Shown one piece after another: positions 9,501 through 18,339 of a DNA stretch of 21,531 nt (positions are counted from its first letter, which is position 1; the number at the start of each line of letters is the position of its first letter). The DNA comes from Saccoglossus kowalevskii. Lineage: Eukaryota; Hemichordata; Enteropneusta; Harrimaniidae. Where the stretch lies: assembly GCF_000003605.2 (NCBI RefSeq), contig NW_003123905.1, positions 530,137 to 551,667 on the forward strand. Direction: 5' to 3'. Under the pieces are notes generated by a model that was not told the DNA's origin, did not search any database, and saw only the letters and a list, made by a program, of their open reading frames with translations. The position numbers and the translations under genes were made by a program.

Positions 9501-12500
9501 GAAATATAATGCTTATATGAAACACACAACTTTGTGATGTAACTGACTTTTATTAACATGTTCAAGTAATAAAAGTGAACATTAGTATAACAATGTAGTA
9601 TAACAAAACAAACATTCATTTTCACAATGCAATGTTTAATTAACACCATATAATTCTGATTCACTTAACTTTCAGTGTCTGACACTTGGTCTAGACAATC
9701 AGAACTATAGTCTAGTTGCTCATTAATTTCACTTAGAGTGTGTTGTAATTGTCTTACATTGGTGGCCATACTTGCACATTATTGAACACCTCAGTTGATG
9801 GGACACTACCGGTACTATAAATTCTTCTTTGTTTCTGACTGTACCAAACAGCATAAGCAGAATGGAAATCAAAATTTGTAAGTGCTGGACCATTTAGTCT
9901 AATGTTCATTAAAACACTTACATTTTCCACCTTGAGCCTATTTCTAAGCTTAGTTTTGCACAAATTATATGCACTGTAGCCCTGTTCACATTCAGCAGTT
10001 GACATAGGAATGGTTAAACCAATCTGCACCAAATTTTGCAAGGTTTGGATATTTTTTTTTATAATATATGAGCAAATACTTTCCAAATTGTTTTACAGCC
10101 AGGTAATAAAGTCCTTAGATTGATCCAATCATTCCTTGTATCTACTGGATGAATTAGTAGGGCAAAAACAGTACCAGATTGCAATACCTTCTCAGTACCA
10201 TAATGCTCTACTAATATATCAATTTCAGAAAAACCAAAATCTAAAAGTTTCTCCTTATTGTTAGGGAGAGTATCTGGTTCAAAAATACTGAATGCTTTAA
10301 GAATACCAGTATCTGGAAACCTAGTGGCAATATTATCTGCCAATTTCACAATAAATTGGGTTCGTACTGAATTAAAATCATTTCTCTGTTTCTTACTGTC
10401 TTGAATTGTACGACTCTTATAAAGAAATGAATCGCCCTCATTTATTGTTGGAATTGCCTAAAATAAAGTTTTCAAATTACTTCCATCAATAGACTTCATT
10501 GCAACAATAGAATCTATAGTTGACTGTATATTGCTTGAAACTGATGAAAATGTAACATTTCTGCTCTGAAATTTTAGAGATAAAAACTTGATAAAATACA
10601 GTGCATCAGAAAGAAAACAAGATGTGGCTAGAAATTTGCAGTTAGACACTGACTTTAAAAGACCTGATGCACATAGATCACCCTTTTCACTCTGTTCTAT
10701 AAAGCATGTTATCAGTGAATCAAAACATATCACTATAGCATCAACAGCCCCACTAAATGAAAGCCAACGTGTATCGAATACTTGCTTAAACCTTCTTTTG
10801 GCATCGCCCAGTATGTGCTGTATTTTCTTTCGTTTGCTCATGTGGTTTGGCATTTATTATTTCTTGGTATTTTTTAAGGTATGGTATAGATTTTGCAGCT
10901 TGGGATGTAGCCAAGGCTAAGTGATGGGCTACACAATGTACAGACACTATAAAAGGATTTTGCTCTTTTACTCGTGCAGCAACTCCAGACTTTTTGCCTG
11001 TAAACACTGATGCACCATCACTACCTAGTGAAATAAAATGTTCAACTGTAAATCCTTTCATTTTAATGATTTCCAAAAGTTTCTCTGTTATTGTTTCAGC
11101 ATCACCACTGTCTAACTCCACAACTGTTAAAAAGTTAGTTATCAACAAAACGTATATAAACCATTGGGGTTTTATCAACAGAAACATCTGTAGACTCATC
11201 AGACAAAATAGCATAAAACTTGGCCTCCTTAACATCTTCTCCCATCTTATTTATTACATCAGCAATAGATGCTTGAAAACCTTCTATACTGCTGGAGTGC
11301 TCATATGTTGTTCGATTATCACACTTCAAATTCTGGATGGATTCAACTCCCTAAGTTAAAAAAAATCATTTTAGTTTTGTTTTAAAATTGACAAATTATC
11401 AACAAAAAATTACTAAATAAACTAGGTAATGGTGAATGAAGAGATAAAACATTCTTAGTAATATATTACGTACCTGTTCCTTCAAAAACTGATTCATAGA
11501 TGTCAATTTTACATTGGCGATATTTTCCTTGGCGAACCAGTACACGCTGCGTAGAGCTGCCAATACAGCAGGCTCCGCTTCGGCAAACAAATTTTTCATT
11601 GCATGCTTCATATCTCGTGATGAAAATTTATCTTGCATTGCTTGTTTATGATCCCTTGTCGATGCATGTTTCTTCATTGTCAAGTTTCAGTTTATCACAT
11701 CCATTAGTAAAGATATTTCGGGTATGATTTAACCCAGTCATCACGCATACCTCCGTTGACGCGACTTCCCATTTTCTTGGTACTTTCAGGACCTTGATTT
11801 TTCTTTGGTTTATCGTCCGTTGCGACATTTATTTGAACTTTGTTATCAGACTTGTCTTTTTTTGAAGGAGGTGGTTTTACTTGTCCTTCTACGAAAGTGT
11901 CAAGCGTACCCTGATAAATTCATTTGCTACAAGCGGAGCCTTGCATATTGGCAGCCATTTTAAAGAATGTTATGATGACGTCATTCATATAATACAGCGC
12001 ACGCTATTGGATAACAAACGGAATGAAGTCACAGGATACCCAATTGGAAACAGCCTTACAAAATAGAGTTGTTTTATGATAATTAGTGTTTACGTGTTTC
12101 GTTTTTTTTCACGTGGAAATCTTTCTGGGCAGGCAAACAGAAAAAGTTCACACATTTTTGTTATAATTTTAGCAATCGCCAAATGACGAATTGGGGAAAC
12201 TTTTCATTAGCCATTCTGATTTTTTTTTCGCCACTTGGCGATCGGTAGCAGAAACACTGCTTGTGGACAGGATTTATACAATGCAGTGTCATTGACAGGA
12301 ATCCTCGTCAGAAAATTATTTCAGAGGTTGAAGCCAGAGATTGCGCATATACTGCTTCCCTTACCCTCCAATATTAAAAAAGTACCTTCACCAGAGTACA
12401 AAAAGGGGTCCCATTTGTACACAGAATATATTGCGAGTTCCAGGTCATTTTCTCATCTGGACTTACTACAATGCTAGCACAATTCCTGCTGGGAGCCCTA

Positions 12501-15500
12501 TGCTCCGTGTCTAGGTCCCTAGTTTTACTTGTAATTGAACTCACTTTACTTCCTACACACTTCATTACTGCAACATTTGCTTTTGAAAGCTCATCTTCGT
12601 GCTTCTGTTTACAAGATCCATTTACATCCTCAGTGTCATCACAACTGTACTCCCATCTGAATTGTATTCTCCATATTCCATTCTGATTTCTCCTGTCTTG
12701 ACTTCCTTGTTAAATTGTCGCAGCCAGGGGGCTTTTCTGGCTTCCGGATTTCACACCTCATTTCTATGCTTTTAGATACTGTAATAACACTGTTGTTTTG
12801 TTTTTCAGCTGATGAACAGAAAGATAGAGCTTTCAATCTTGGGCTAGCAGCATTATTAGGAGATGGTGTATATAATTTTGGAGAACTTGTGAGTTTTTAA
12901 TTTATGCATGCCTAGTTGTCTTGTGTTGTACCAAATAGAAATTAACAATACCTCTATAAAGCACAAGCTCTAACCTTGTCTTAGTATCAAAGTATGAAAA
13001 CGGAAACTTATAACTAAACTTCTAATCATCCACATCTATATCTCAGCAAAACTAAAAACTTATCAGCTACATTTAAATTATAATTAATATTAGTACTTTA
13101 ACAGTGTATCTATAATAATATAAACACTAAACTCAAATGAACTCTCTATATATTTATTTTCTGTTATTTTCAGTTGGCTCATCCTGTCTTGGACTCGTTG
13201 AAAGAGACTGACAAAATCTGGCTGGTTGACTTGCTGTTTGCTTTTAATAGTGGTAACTTAGAAAGATACGAGTCTCTCAAACCACAGTGGAAACAACAGG
13301 TAAGTGCCCTAATAGCCATACATGCGTCTTTTATATTTCACTATCAATGTCTTTATTCATGCCTTGTACATGTATACTGGGACTGATATGTAGCCCAGGA
13401 AAATCGTGTTTAAGAATAATTTAATTAAGAAATATAATTTATTTTGCTTTCCAAATATCCAACTGTCCATAGTGGCTACATGTGATATGCTATGTAAAGA
13501 ACTCCTGGACGAATAGAGCAACAGAGCATTCTATCCAAACAAGCTACAGGGTATAGCCCCCTCTAGTGGTATATAAGGCCTCATTTGTTCCACTGTATTT
13601 TTTGTTTGTATACAAATAATATAGAATTAAGAAATTTGAGTGAATGGAAAGAAAATTTTCACTTCCAAGTTGTCAAAAAGGTAACTTTACCTACTGGATT
13701 ACATGTATGTGACAAGTTGCAACTGTGTTCCCCTCTCAAAATAGGAGTCATATTACTCCATTCTGTTATGGTGACCAATGTATTTACCACTTGCTCTATT
13801 TTCTTCCAAGCCTGATCTTGCAGCTAGTGAGATGAATCTACGGCAAAAAATCTCCCTACTTTGCTTAATGGAGATGACTTTTACAAGACCAGCCAATCAC
13901 AGAAATCTTGCTTTTGATGAAATTGCAAAGGAAGCTAGGTTGCCTGTTGGTGAGGTGAGTTTTCATAGGAAGTTAGGTTGCCTGTTAGTGAGGTGAGTTT
14001 TCATAGGAACTTAGGTAGCCTGTTAGTGAGGTGAGTTTTCATAAGAAGCTAGGTAGCCTGTTAGTGAGGTGAGTTTTCCTAGAACGCTAGGTTGCATCAA
14101 TTGGGATGAGTTTTCCTAGGAAGTTAGGTTGTCTGTGTGTGAGGTGAGTTTTTATAGCAAGTTAGGTTGCCTGTGTGTGAGGTGAGTTTTCATAAGAAGC
14201 TAGGTAGCCTGTTAGTGAGGTGAGTTTTCCTAGAACGCTAGGTTGCATCAATTGGGATGAGTTTTCCTAGGAAGTTAGGTTGTCTGTGTGTGAGGTGAGT
14301 TTTTATAGCAAGTTAGGTTGCCTGTGTGTGAGGTGAGTTTTCATAAGAAGCTAGGTACCCTGTTAGTGAGGTGAGTTTTCCTAGAAAGCTAGATTGCATC
14401 AATTGAGATGAGTTTTCCTAGTAAAGTTAATTTTGATAAGAAGCTAGGTAGCCTCAATTATTCAAGTGATTTTATTTTTGTAAAAAGCAACGTACAGCAT
14501 ACCATTGGATTTGACCAGAATATTTCTCATAATATTCACAAGATCAGTGACTGTAAAAAGTTTTCTTCTTCATTTCCACAGGTTGAACATTTAGTCATGA
14601 AAGCGCTATCATTAGGTTTGGTTAAAGGTTCCATTGATGAGGTTGATAAAAAAGTGCACATGACATGGGTCCAGCCACGAGTACTAGATCTGCAACAGGT
14701 AAATATACTCTCCATTAGAAGTGAACCTTCAGTAGACATGTAGAAATATAGAAATCTTCTGCTAGATTGCTTGAATATATGAACAACAATGATAAAGTAC
14801 TTGAGTAATCGTTAGTTATTTAATACCCCCAGAACTGAACACTAGTATATCATTTAGCACATCCAATAAAAATGCTCCTGTTTAACACCAGAAAGTTTAA
14901 ACACCAGAGGGTTGAATGAAATGTCTGTGGCATTTCTTTTGAATACCAACTCAACTACTGTAAAATACTTTATTTTCGCTTGGAATTAATCTTCGCTATT
15001 TTCGCTGAAGGGATGATTCAGTGAAAATAATATCCAGCAAATATATCTTTTTTCCTATACTGTAAAGTTACTAATTTTCACTGGGTTTAAATTTCACTGA
15101 TTTATCATTTTAGGCATATTCACGGTTTTATCATTTAGATAATGTGTTCTATGCAAAATTTTACATATTCACTGGGTTTTAATTTAGCGCATTTTCCAGT
15201 CAGCGAAATAAGCTAAATTAAAACCCAGTGAATAATTAACCCCTTTACTAGTATTTTACATTTAACACGTCAAAAATCAGTGAAAATAAATTCCATACAA
15301 TACACCTAAAGTCTTTTCAGCGAAAATTAATTCCAGCTAAAATAAAGTATTTTACAGTATTATATTTTGCTTTATCACTTACTGTAGAAAACTTCACATA
15401 TCGATGAATGTGGCTAAATCCATGGTTTTAGGGAACGCATAAAATGCCATCAATTTTTGTTAATATTAGAATATACTTTTTGATATATTAACTATGTGAA

Positions 15501-16153
15501 AAATAACATATTTACTCTATTAGAAGTGTATATAGTGTATATAGAGTGCAAAATCTCATTTGTTGTATATTGATAAGATTCACTAAAATTTACTTATTTT
15601 AACACATTAATAATAGCATGCACCACTAATAGAGTATTGCTATTTTTAGATTAAATTTTACGATCACAGTAACTTATGATATAATGATAGATGTATAATA
15701 AATATGAGGTTATTATGAAAATATACCAAAACATTTTGCACAAGGGCATTTGGGTGATTGTATTAGCAGCTTTTCAAAGCCTGCACAATTTATATACTCA
15801 ATTAAATTTCAGTATATTTTAATTTAAATATTTTCATACTGAATTCGTAAAACAAAAAATTCGGTGAAAATAAATTCCACACAAGACACCCAAAAAGTCT
15901 TTTTCAGCGACAATTAGTTCCAGCTAAAATAAAGTATTTTACAGTAAATATATTCTAAATAGGGTAGACATTCAAACATGTCTGTACAGTGTTTTACGAA
16001 CTAATGAATTATGTTTTTACTGCTATATGTATAATAATATTTAATAATTTATTATAGATTGCAGGTATGCAGCAGCGATTGCAGCATTGGTGTACAGACG
16101 TACAAAATATGGAAATGATGGTAGAGGTCAAAGCGCAAGATATACTTACGTAG
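3406..16153 (+). CDS. PSMD13: 26S proteasome non-ATPase regulatory subunit 13 (Rpn9), complete 11-exon gene
   Basis: Coding exons are 3406-3503, 4748-4826, 5455-5545, 6625-6668, 7374-7460, 8985-9156, 12809-12888, 13174-13299, 13811-13954, 14582-14698 and 16058-16153. They sum to 1134 bases: 377 residues plus TAG, against 376 residues in human PSMD13. Every junction is GT-AG and the frame stays open throughout. The start is supported by the family N-terminus MKDV.GFL, an A at -3, and an in-frame TGA at 3394-3396. Residues 1-260 form the helical-repeat part. About 270-345 is the PCI winged helix, with the hallmarks [31 protein letters not shown] and [14 protein letters not shown]. The protein ends AQDILT, as in the family. 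PSMD13 is a structural, non-catalytic subunit of the proteasome lid, in cytosol and nucleus. No residue of the PCI core looks lost, so I infer a working gene despite the transposon load in its introns. Expression itself cannot be seen. Confidence 0.97.
3504..4500 (+). other. PSMD13 intron 1, repeat-free part
   Basis: AT-rich intron. The only structure seen is a low-complexity AATTTATATTA repetition at about 4229-4280. Confidence 0.6.
4501..4706. mobile_element. TA-flanked inverted-repeat element, copy 1 (intron 1)
   Basis: Begins TA|CTGTAAAATACTTTATTTTA and ends AAGTATTTTAGAG|TA, 206 bases. Inner arms repeat the pattern CTGGAATTT.AT...CTCTGAAAAGAC against AATAAGTTCCAACTAAAA. TA at both ends suggests a Tc1/mariner-type non-autonomous element. 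It ends 41 bases before exon 2. Confidence 0.75.
4748..4826 (+). CDS. PSMD13: PSMD13 exon 2
   Basis: 79 bases, opened by the acceptor ttctttgcag and closed by cag|GTATGG. It completes Lys33 and encodes [18 protein letters not shown]-type sequence ending GDGLLQ (to residue 59). A short inverted-repeat element ends 41 bases before it and another starts 8 bases after it. Confidence 0.95.
4835..5295. mobile_element. Second type of TA-flanked inverted-repeat element (intron 2)
   Basis: Left end TA|CCGTAGTTGTCAGAGTATAA then CCCCAA; right end, reverse strand, CCATAGTTGTCCAAGTATAA then ACCCCAA, followed by TA. 461 bases including a run of ten C (5234-5243). No reading frame of note. The left TA sits at intron positions +7/+8 of the exon 2 donor. 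Confidence 0.78.
5455..5545 (+). CDS. PSMD13: PSMD13 exon 3
   Basis: 91 bases, acceptor ttatttcacag, donor g|GTGGGT. Encodes [20 protein letters not shown] and on to KQIK (residues 60-89), plus the first base of Asp90. Confidence 0.95.
6354..6474. repeat. Imperfect foldback repeat in intron 3
   Basis: GGTTATTACAAGGATACCTC (6370-6389) pairs with 6439-6458 at 18 of 20 positions, and the outer AT-rich flanks (TATAATAATAC against ATATTATTGTAAC) extend the stem to about 35 bases. A related single arm lies near 15688-15722 (GATGTATAATAAATATGAGG, then TTATTATGAAAATA). Confidence 0.65.
6625..6668 (+). CDS. PSMD13: PSMD13 exon 4 (44-base microexon)
   Basis: Acceptor ttacttacag, donor aag|GTAAAT. Encodes [15 protein letters not shown] (residues 90-104), matching the family FLEK.REKV segment, whose Val is supplied by the next exon. 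At 44 bases it is the shortest coding exon of the gene. Confidence 0.93.
7374..7460 (+). CDS. PSMD13: PSMD13 exon 5
   Basis: 87 bases, phase 0 at both ends; acceptor attttatag, donor aag|GTCAGT. Encodes [20 protein letters not shown] and on to EECK (residues 105-133), the helical repeat matching the human DEAVILCKTAIGALKL segment. Confidence 0.94.
7532..7591 (+). repeat. 17-base tandem repeat (intron 5)
   Basis: GACCACATTGCCATAGT repeated three times plus the start of a fourth, nearly identical copies, 71 bases after exon 5. Confidence 0.95.
8066..8500 (+). repeat. About 130-base tandem repeat with AAAATGGCCGACTGGC core (intron 5)
   Basis: Cores at 8075, 8203, 8327 and 8463 (spacing 124-136): CAAAATGGCCGACTGGCAGC, then CATCTT, separated by ACTTGGTACATA...CATGTCC-type linkers. 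The last copy is decayed at its start. Confidence 0.8.
8746..8850 (+). repeat. 35-base tandem repeat (intron 5)
   Basis: Three units of ATTTCAAACAAAAATCCAAA then TATAAAATTGATCAC, at 8746, 8781 and 8816, with a weaker echo near 8865. Confidence 0.85.
8985..9156 (+). CDS. PSMD13: PSMD13 exon 6
   Basis: 172 bases, the longest exon; acceptor acctctag, donor cct t|GTAAGT. Encodes residues 134-190 with the conserved blocks [12 protein letters not shown] and [11 protein letters not shown], plus the first base of Ser191. The intron that follows carries the hAT transposon. Confidence 0.95.
9332..9339. repeat. hAT target-site duplication, left copy
   Basis: CTTGTGGA, directly before the CAGTG terminus and identical to 12260-12267. 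Confidence 0.92.
9754..11930 (-). pseudogene. Decayed hAT transposase (ZNF862/C17orf113-like)
   Basis: Reverse-strand blocks, N- to C-terminal. About 11926-11704: basic N-terminus then W.KSYPKY and a stop; the expected Cys-rich finger is missing. 11683-11475: [12 protein letters not shown] and [13 protein letters not shown]. 11350-11135: SDESTDVS, with the first catalytic Asp region. About 11140-10786: [20 protein letters not shown] and [20 protein letters not shown], with the second Asp region. 10853-10458: [11 protein letters not shown]. About 10455-10059: a linker. 10086-9754: the hAT dimerisation region [16 protein letters not shown] and KTKLRNRL. Frame breaks lie near 11690, 11138, 10855 and 10080, with a TAG at 10458-10460. 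A GT-AG intron is predicted between the second and third blocks. The protein cannot be made as it stands. Confidence 0.85.
11351..11473 (-). other. Predicted intron inside the hAT transposase
   Basis: On the reverse strand the frame ends FLKEQ, then cag|GTACGT; 123 bases later a T-rich tract and aacttag open GVESIQNLK in phase 0. Joining the two restores the block order usual in this transposase family. Splicing is inferred. Confidence 0.6.
12260..12267. repeat. hAT target-site duplication, right copy
   Basis: CTTGTGGA, directly after the ...CACTG terminus. Removing the element and one copy leaves an uninterrupted intron sequence (ccatCCTTGTGGACAGGA). Confidence 0.92.
12268..12808 (+). other. 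PSMD13 intron 6 after the hAT insertion
   Basis: No protein, RNA or repeat recognised; the open frames here are short and unlike any known family. Confidence 0.5.
12809..12888 (+). CDS. PSMD13: PSMD13 exon 7
   Basis: 80 bases; acceptor gtttttcag, donor ctt|GTGAGT. Completes Ser191 and encodes [19 protein letters not shown] to FGEL (residue 217), close to the human EQQERAFTLGLAGLLGEG block. This confirms that the frame is rejoined across the hAT insertion. Confidence 0.95.
13174..13299 (+). CDS. PSMD13: PSMD13 exon 8
   Basis: 126 bases, phase 0 at both ends; acceptor gttattttcag, donor cag|GTAAGT. Encodes residues 218-259 with [11 protein letters not shown], a Trp-Leu-Val-Asp stretch and the family hallmark AFNSGN.ER. 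Confidence 0.95.
13556..13569 (-). promoter_or_regulatory. CTCF-like motif in PSMD13 intron 8
   Basis: The reverse strand reads CCACTAGAGGGGGC, 13 of 14 positions of the bilaterian CTCF consensus CCASYAGRKGGCRS. A TATA-like TATATAAGG follows on the + strand at about 13571. Confidence 0.35.
13811..13954 (+). CDS. PSMD13: PSMD13 exon 9
   Basis: 144 bases, phase 0 at both ends; acceptor ttcttccaag, donor gag|GTGAGT. Encodes PDLAASE, then [16 protein letters not shown] and the first PCI winged-helix segment [14 protein letters not shown] (residues 260-307). Its last 25 bases plus the donor form the first unit of the 38-base tandem array in intron 9. Confidence 0.95.
13930..14420 (+). repeat. 38-base minisatellite built on the exon 9 splice donor
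   Basis: Thirteen units of 37-38 bases, starting inside exon 9 and running into intron 9 (for example GAAGTTAGGTTGCCTGTTAG, then TGAGGTGAGTTTTCATA). Unit 1 is the true exon end and donor. Ten units keep GAG|GTGAGT; units 5, 9 and 13 read GATGAGT and lack the GT. Units 4-7 (14044-14194) and 8-11 (14195-14345) are near copies of one another, so the array grew partly by a 151-base higher-order duplication. A decayed piece continues to about 14455. Confidence 0.95.
14582..14698 (+). CDS. PSMD13: PSMD13 exon 10
   Basis: 117 bases, phase 0 at both ends; acceptor atttccacag, donor cag|GTAAAT. Encodes [20 protein letters not shown] through [13 protein letters not shown] (residues 308-346), the most conserved PCI block. 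Confidence 0.96.
14958..15357. mobile_element. TA-flanked inverted-repeat element, copy 2 (intron 10)
   Basis: A 400-base element of the same family: TA|CTGTAAAATACTTTATTTTC at the left and AAATAAAGTATTTTACAG|TA at the right, with matching inner arms (TTGGAATTAATCTTCGCT against AGCGAAAATTAATTCCAGCT). It encloses a perfect 23-base hairpin. No coding capacity. Confidence 0.85.
15166..15234. repeat. Perfect 23-base hairpin inside copy 2
   Basis: 15166-15188 (TATTCACTGGGTTTTAATTT, then AGC) is exactly complementary in reverse to 15212-15234, with a 23-base loop. Confidence 0.93.
15358..15859 (+). other. PSMD13 intron 10 between element copies
   Basis: AT-rich. Contains GTGTATATA repetitions near 15525 and the foldback-arm relative at 15688-15722. 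No gene. Confidence 0.5.
15860..15944. mobile_element. TA-flanked element, copy 3, one end only
   Basis: GTGAAAATAAATTCCACACA, CAGCGACAATTAGTTCCAGC and TAAAATAAAGTATTTTACAG followed by TA match the right half of copy 2. A possible left end (TACTGTAGAAAAC, about 15383) is too diverged to call. Confidence 0.7.
16058..16153 (+). CDS. PSMD13: PSMD13 exon 11 (stop codon)
   Basis: Acceptor aatttattatag. Encodes residues 347-377, the C-terminal helix with [16 protein letters not shown] and the ending AQDILT, then TAG at 16151-16153. Confidence 0.95.
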   Translation: MAGMQQRLQHWCTDVQNMEMMVEVKAQDILT

Positions 16154-16785
16154 TTTTTAACAACACTCTTCGTTCATTTAAAATAGTTCTATTTTGGTCC
16201 TAAGATTCTGTAACTTTATTGTGAGTTACAAATTGTGGAATTTATTGCATAAATTATGTTAACACACAATTGAAATAGGAAGACTGTCTGGGTTCTTGTT
16301 TTGGCAATGTTGTCATCATTGTTGTGTATCGCTTGTTTGTATTCCAGAGTAAACGTGTATTTTCTTCACGCAGATTATCCAAGACTGTTCATGTAACTAT
16401 TACGTTCCTTTGACCCCTAATAACATACATTTAAATTGAATATTCTCACCTGTGTATTATTACTCTGTTTATATTTAAATTGTTCTGATTGGCCTAAGGA
16501 ATGTCAAGCCAGACCCAAGATAACAGCCTCACTCTGATTGGCCAAGATAAAACTAGACAGTAGCCATGTTTCAATTGGTCAGAAAGAATGCAAAGCTCTG
16601 CACTAGGTAGTAGTCCCATTCTGATTGGCTAAGAGAATTGACAAGACGTAGATAGTAATAAAACTGTTAACAAAAATATTTAAGTCATTTTTCTCTCCCA
16701 TATACGTTTTTGTATCGTCACTTGGCATGATATTGATGTAATTCTTACAAAGTTCAATAAACTGTTATTTCTATTGCCTAGATTG
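16154..16785 (+). other. PSMD13 3' UTR (inferred extent)
   Basis: Non-coding DNA from the stop codon to a probable cleavage zone around 16775-16785. It contains three CTGATTGG boxes (16485, 16534, 16621) and one ATTGG (16574). Its end is inferred from the polyadenylation signal only. Confidence 0.6.
16756..16761 (+). terminator. PSMD13 polyadenylation signal AATAAA
   Basis: Canonical AATAAA followed by a T/GT-rich tract at about 16816-16829. A second AATAAA at 16657-16662 could give a shorter transcript. Confidence 0.6.
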
Positions 16786-18339
16786 CCTTGCTGTGAAATG
16801 AACGAGAAAGTAAGATTTTTTTGTTGTCCTTATGCACCATGTGTGAATACATTGTTTAAAATTTGAAAAAGTCAGTTGGTATAAAGTTAATGGATTAATA
16901 AACATTGAAGTACACACAAACCCAATATGGAAATACACATCAGTCATTGCATCCCTGTACTACCTGATAACATACTTTGACAGTCACTAAAAACTGAATG
17001 GGAACTGCCATTTGTCATTGACTTGTTCATGTGTTGATTGCAGTCAATTTTGCCTTCATACATTGTTATGAAATTCCCAAGAATACAATTCACTTATCAC
17101 TGTGTATGAAGTAAATGTCCATGCAAAGAATCTTGTAAATAACTCGCTTTACCAAGGATCATTTGCAAAAATGCAACACAGTCTAATTCCTTCAACTATG
17201 TATTAATGAGTTTTTCCACTTGAATTGGGTAAACCTTTCACGGTTACCAACAAGTAATGTCGAAGAGTAGTTTGCTCGTTGACACACCACCCCATTCACG
17301 AGTCTCCATGGACACGATTATTCAGAAAAATAAAACTATGGTCAATGACCAGGCTTCACGATTTGACGATTAAGTTTTTGGTGTTTCGAAAACTTTTACT
17401 TGTAAGAAATATGAATTACTTCAGTATTGCAACATCGGGGTTCATCCAGAGTAAATAAAAGAATAGAAAAGATATAAACCACGTTCGCCTGTCATGCACT
17501 CTCTGAAATTGTTTTCTCGTAAAAGCAGGAACGAAACTACCGTACCAATCACAATTATTATGCAATGAAATGCACTTTTTACCTGCATGCATTGTATTTT
17601 AATAAATGTCGTCGACACTCGGAAAAACACCCTGGGCCTATACTCGTTAAATGTCCAAAAACAGAGGGGTGATCCGGGCATGCTAAGATGGAAGTGTAAA
17701 TGACCACACAACCACATAAATCTTGCCTGTTTCTTCCTTTGAAAAGACAAAATTAACACTAAAAAATAATTATGCATTCTTAATTTATTAAATATATAAA
17801 CTGTATCAGAAAGAAAATCACTGGCACAATTTTGCAAAGATTTCTCCCCACTCGAATATTTTCTTAGAATATAAAAATATTGCCCTGATTATGTACACCA
17901 TGGAAGACAAGAATGTGACTTGCATCTTCACTGTTTTAAGAACTGCTGTCAATGAACAGCATGCATGGGACTTGTACCATGACATTGCAACAAGTGCCAA
18001 CAAAAACAGTGTTTGAATTTACACTTAAAATCATTTTTAAATTTCAAGTTGCAATATTGGGGGGAGGGCTGTGTACAAATGTAGTTAAATTGGCAATTAA
18101 ATATGTGAACATGTGTACAACTCCCTATGACCCCACTAAAAGTCATCGTAACTCCCTGCATCTCCAAAATAATATCAATAGTTGCTTCTGGTGATGACCA
18201 TATACTCTAAAATGTTTGTGAAATATGACAACATAAAAATATTTTTCATTCATGATGAATAATTATAAATGATATTTATAAGTACATTGTATCATATGAG
18301 GGACAAAGTCCAAAGATATCTTAAATTTGTGAAAGTCTA
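16786..18339. other. Intergenic DNA between convergent genes
   Basis: No recognised gene. An open frame of 131 codons on the - strand (17442-17837) has no family resemblance and is not supported. No tRNA or rRNA seen. Confidence 0.5.

Larger units (their letters stand above)
9340..12259 (-). mobile_element. hAT-superfamily DNA transposon in PSMD13 intron 6
   Basis: The 2920-base element is bounded by inverted ends CAGTGTTTCCCCTA (left) and CAGTGTTTCTGCTA (right, reverse strand), 12 of 14 identical. A perfect 8-base duplication CTTGTGGA flanks it at 9332-9339 and 12260-12267. Eight-base duplications and CAG..-type ends are the hAT signature. Both subterminal regions carry GCCAAGTGGC (9371-9380; reverse strand 12239-12230). 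A transposase of the ZNF862/C17orf113-like type fills the middle on the - strand, opposite to the host gene. The exons on both sides still join in frame, so the element appears to be spliced out with the intron. Confidence 0.93.

Noticed and set aside
10588-11359. Two + strand frames of over 100 codons inside intron 6
   Set aside because: Antisense shadows of the hAT transposase, whose motifs are clear on the - strand.
13174-13386. Exon 8 read on past 13299 as a longer coding frame
   Set aside because: The family sequence stops at the CAG|GTAAGT donor and resumes at 13811; the extension is intron.
13778-13996. Exon 9 read through into the first minisatellite units
   Set aside because: Conserved sequence ends at the first donor (13954) and continues in exon 10 with matching phase.
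13930-14420. CRISPR-like array
   Set aside because: Units abut with no unique spacers and the host DNA is a eukaryotic intron; it is a minisatellite.
17442-17837. 131-codon open frame on the - strand in the intergenic gap
   Set aside because: No recognisable domain, composition typical of translated non-coding AT-rich DNA, and no convincing context.
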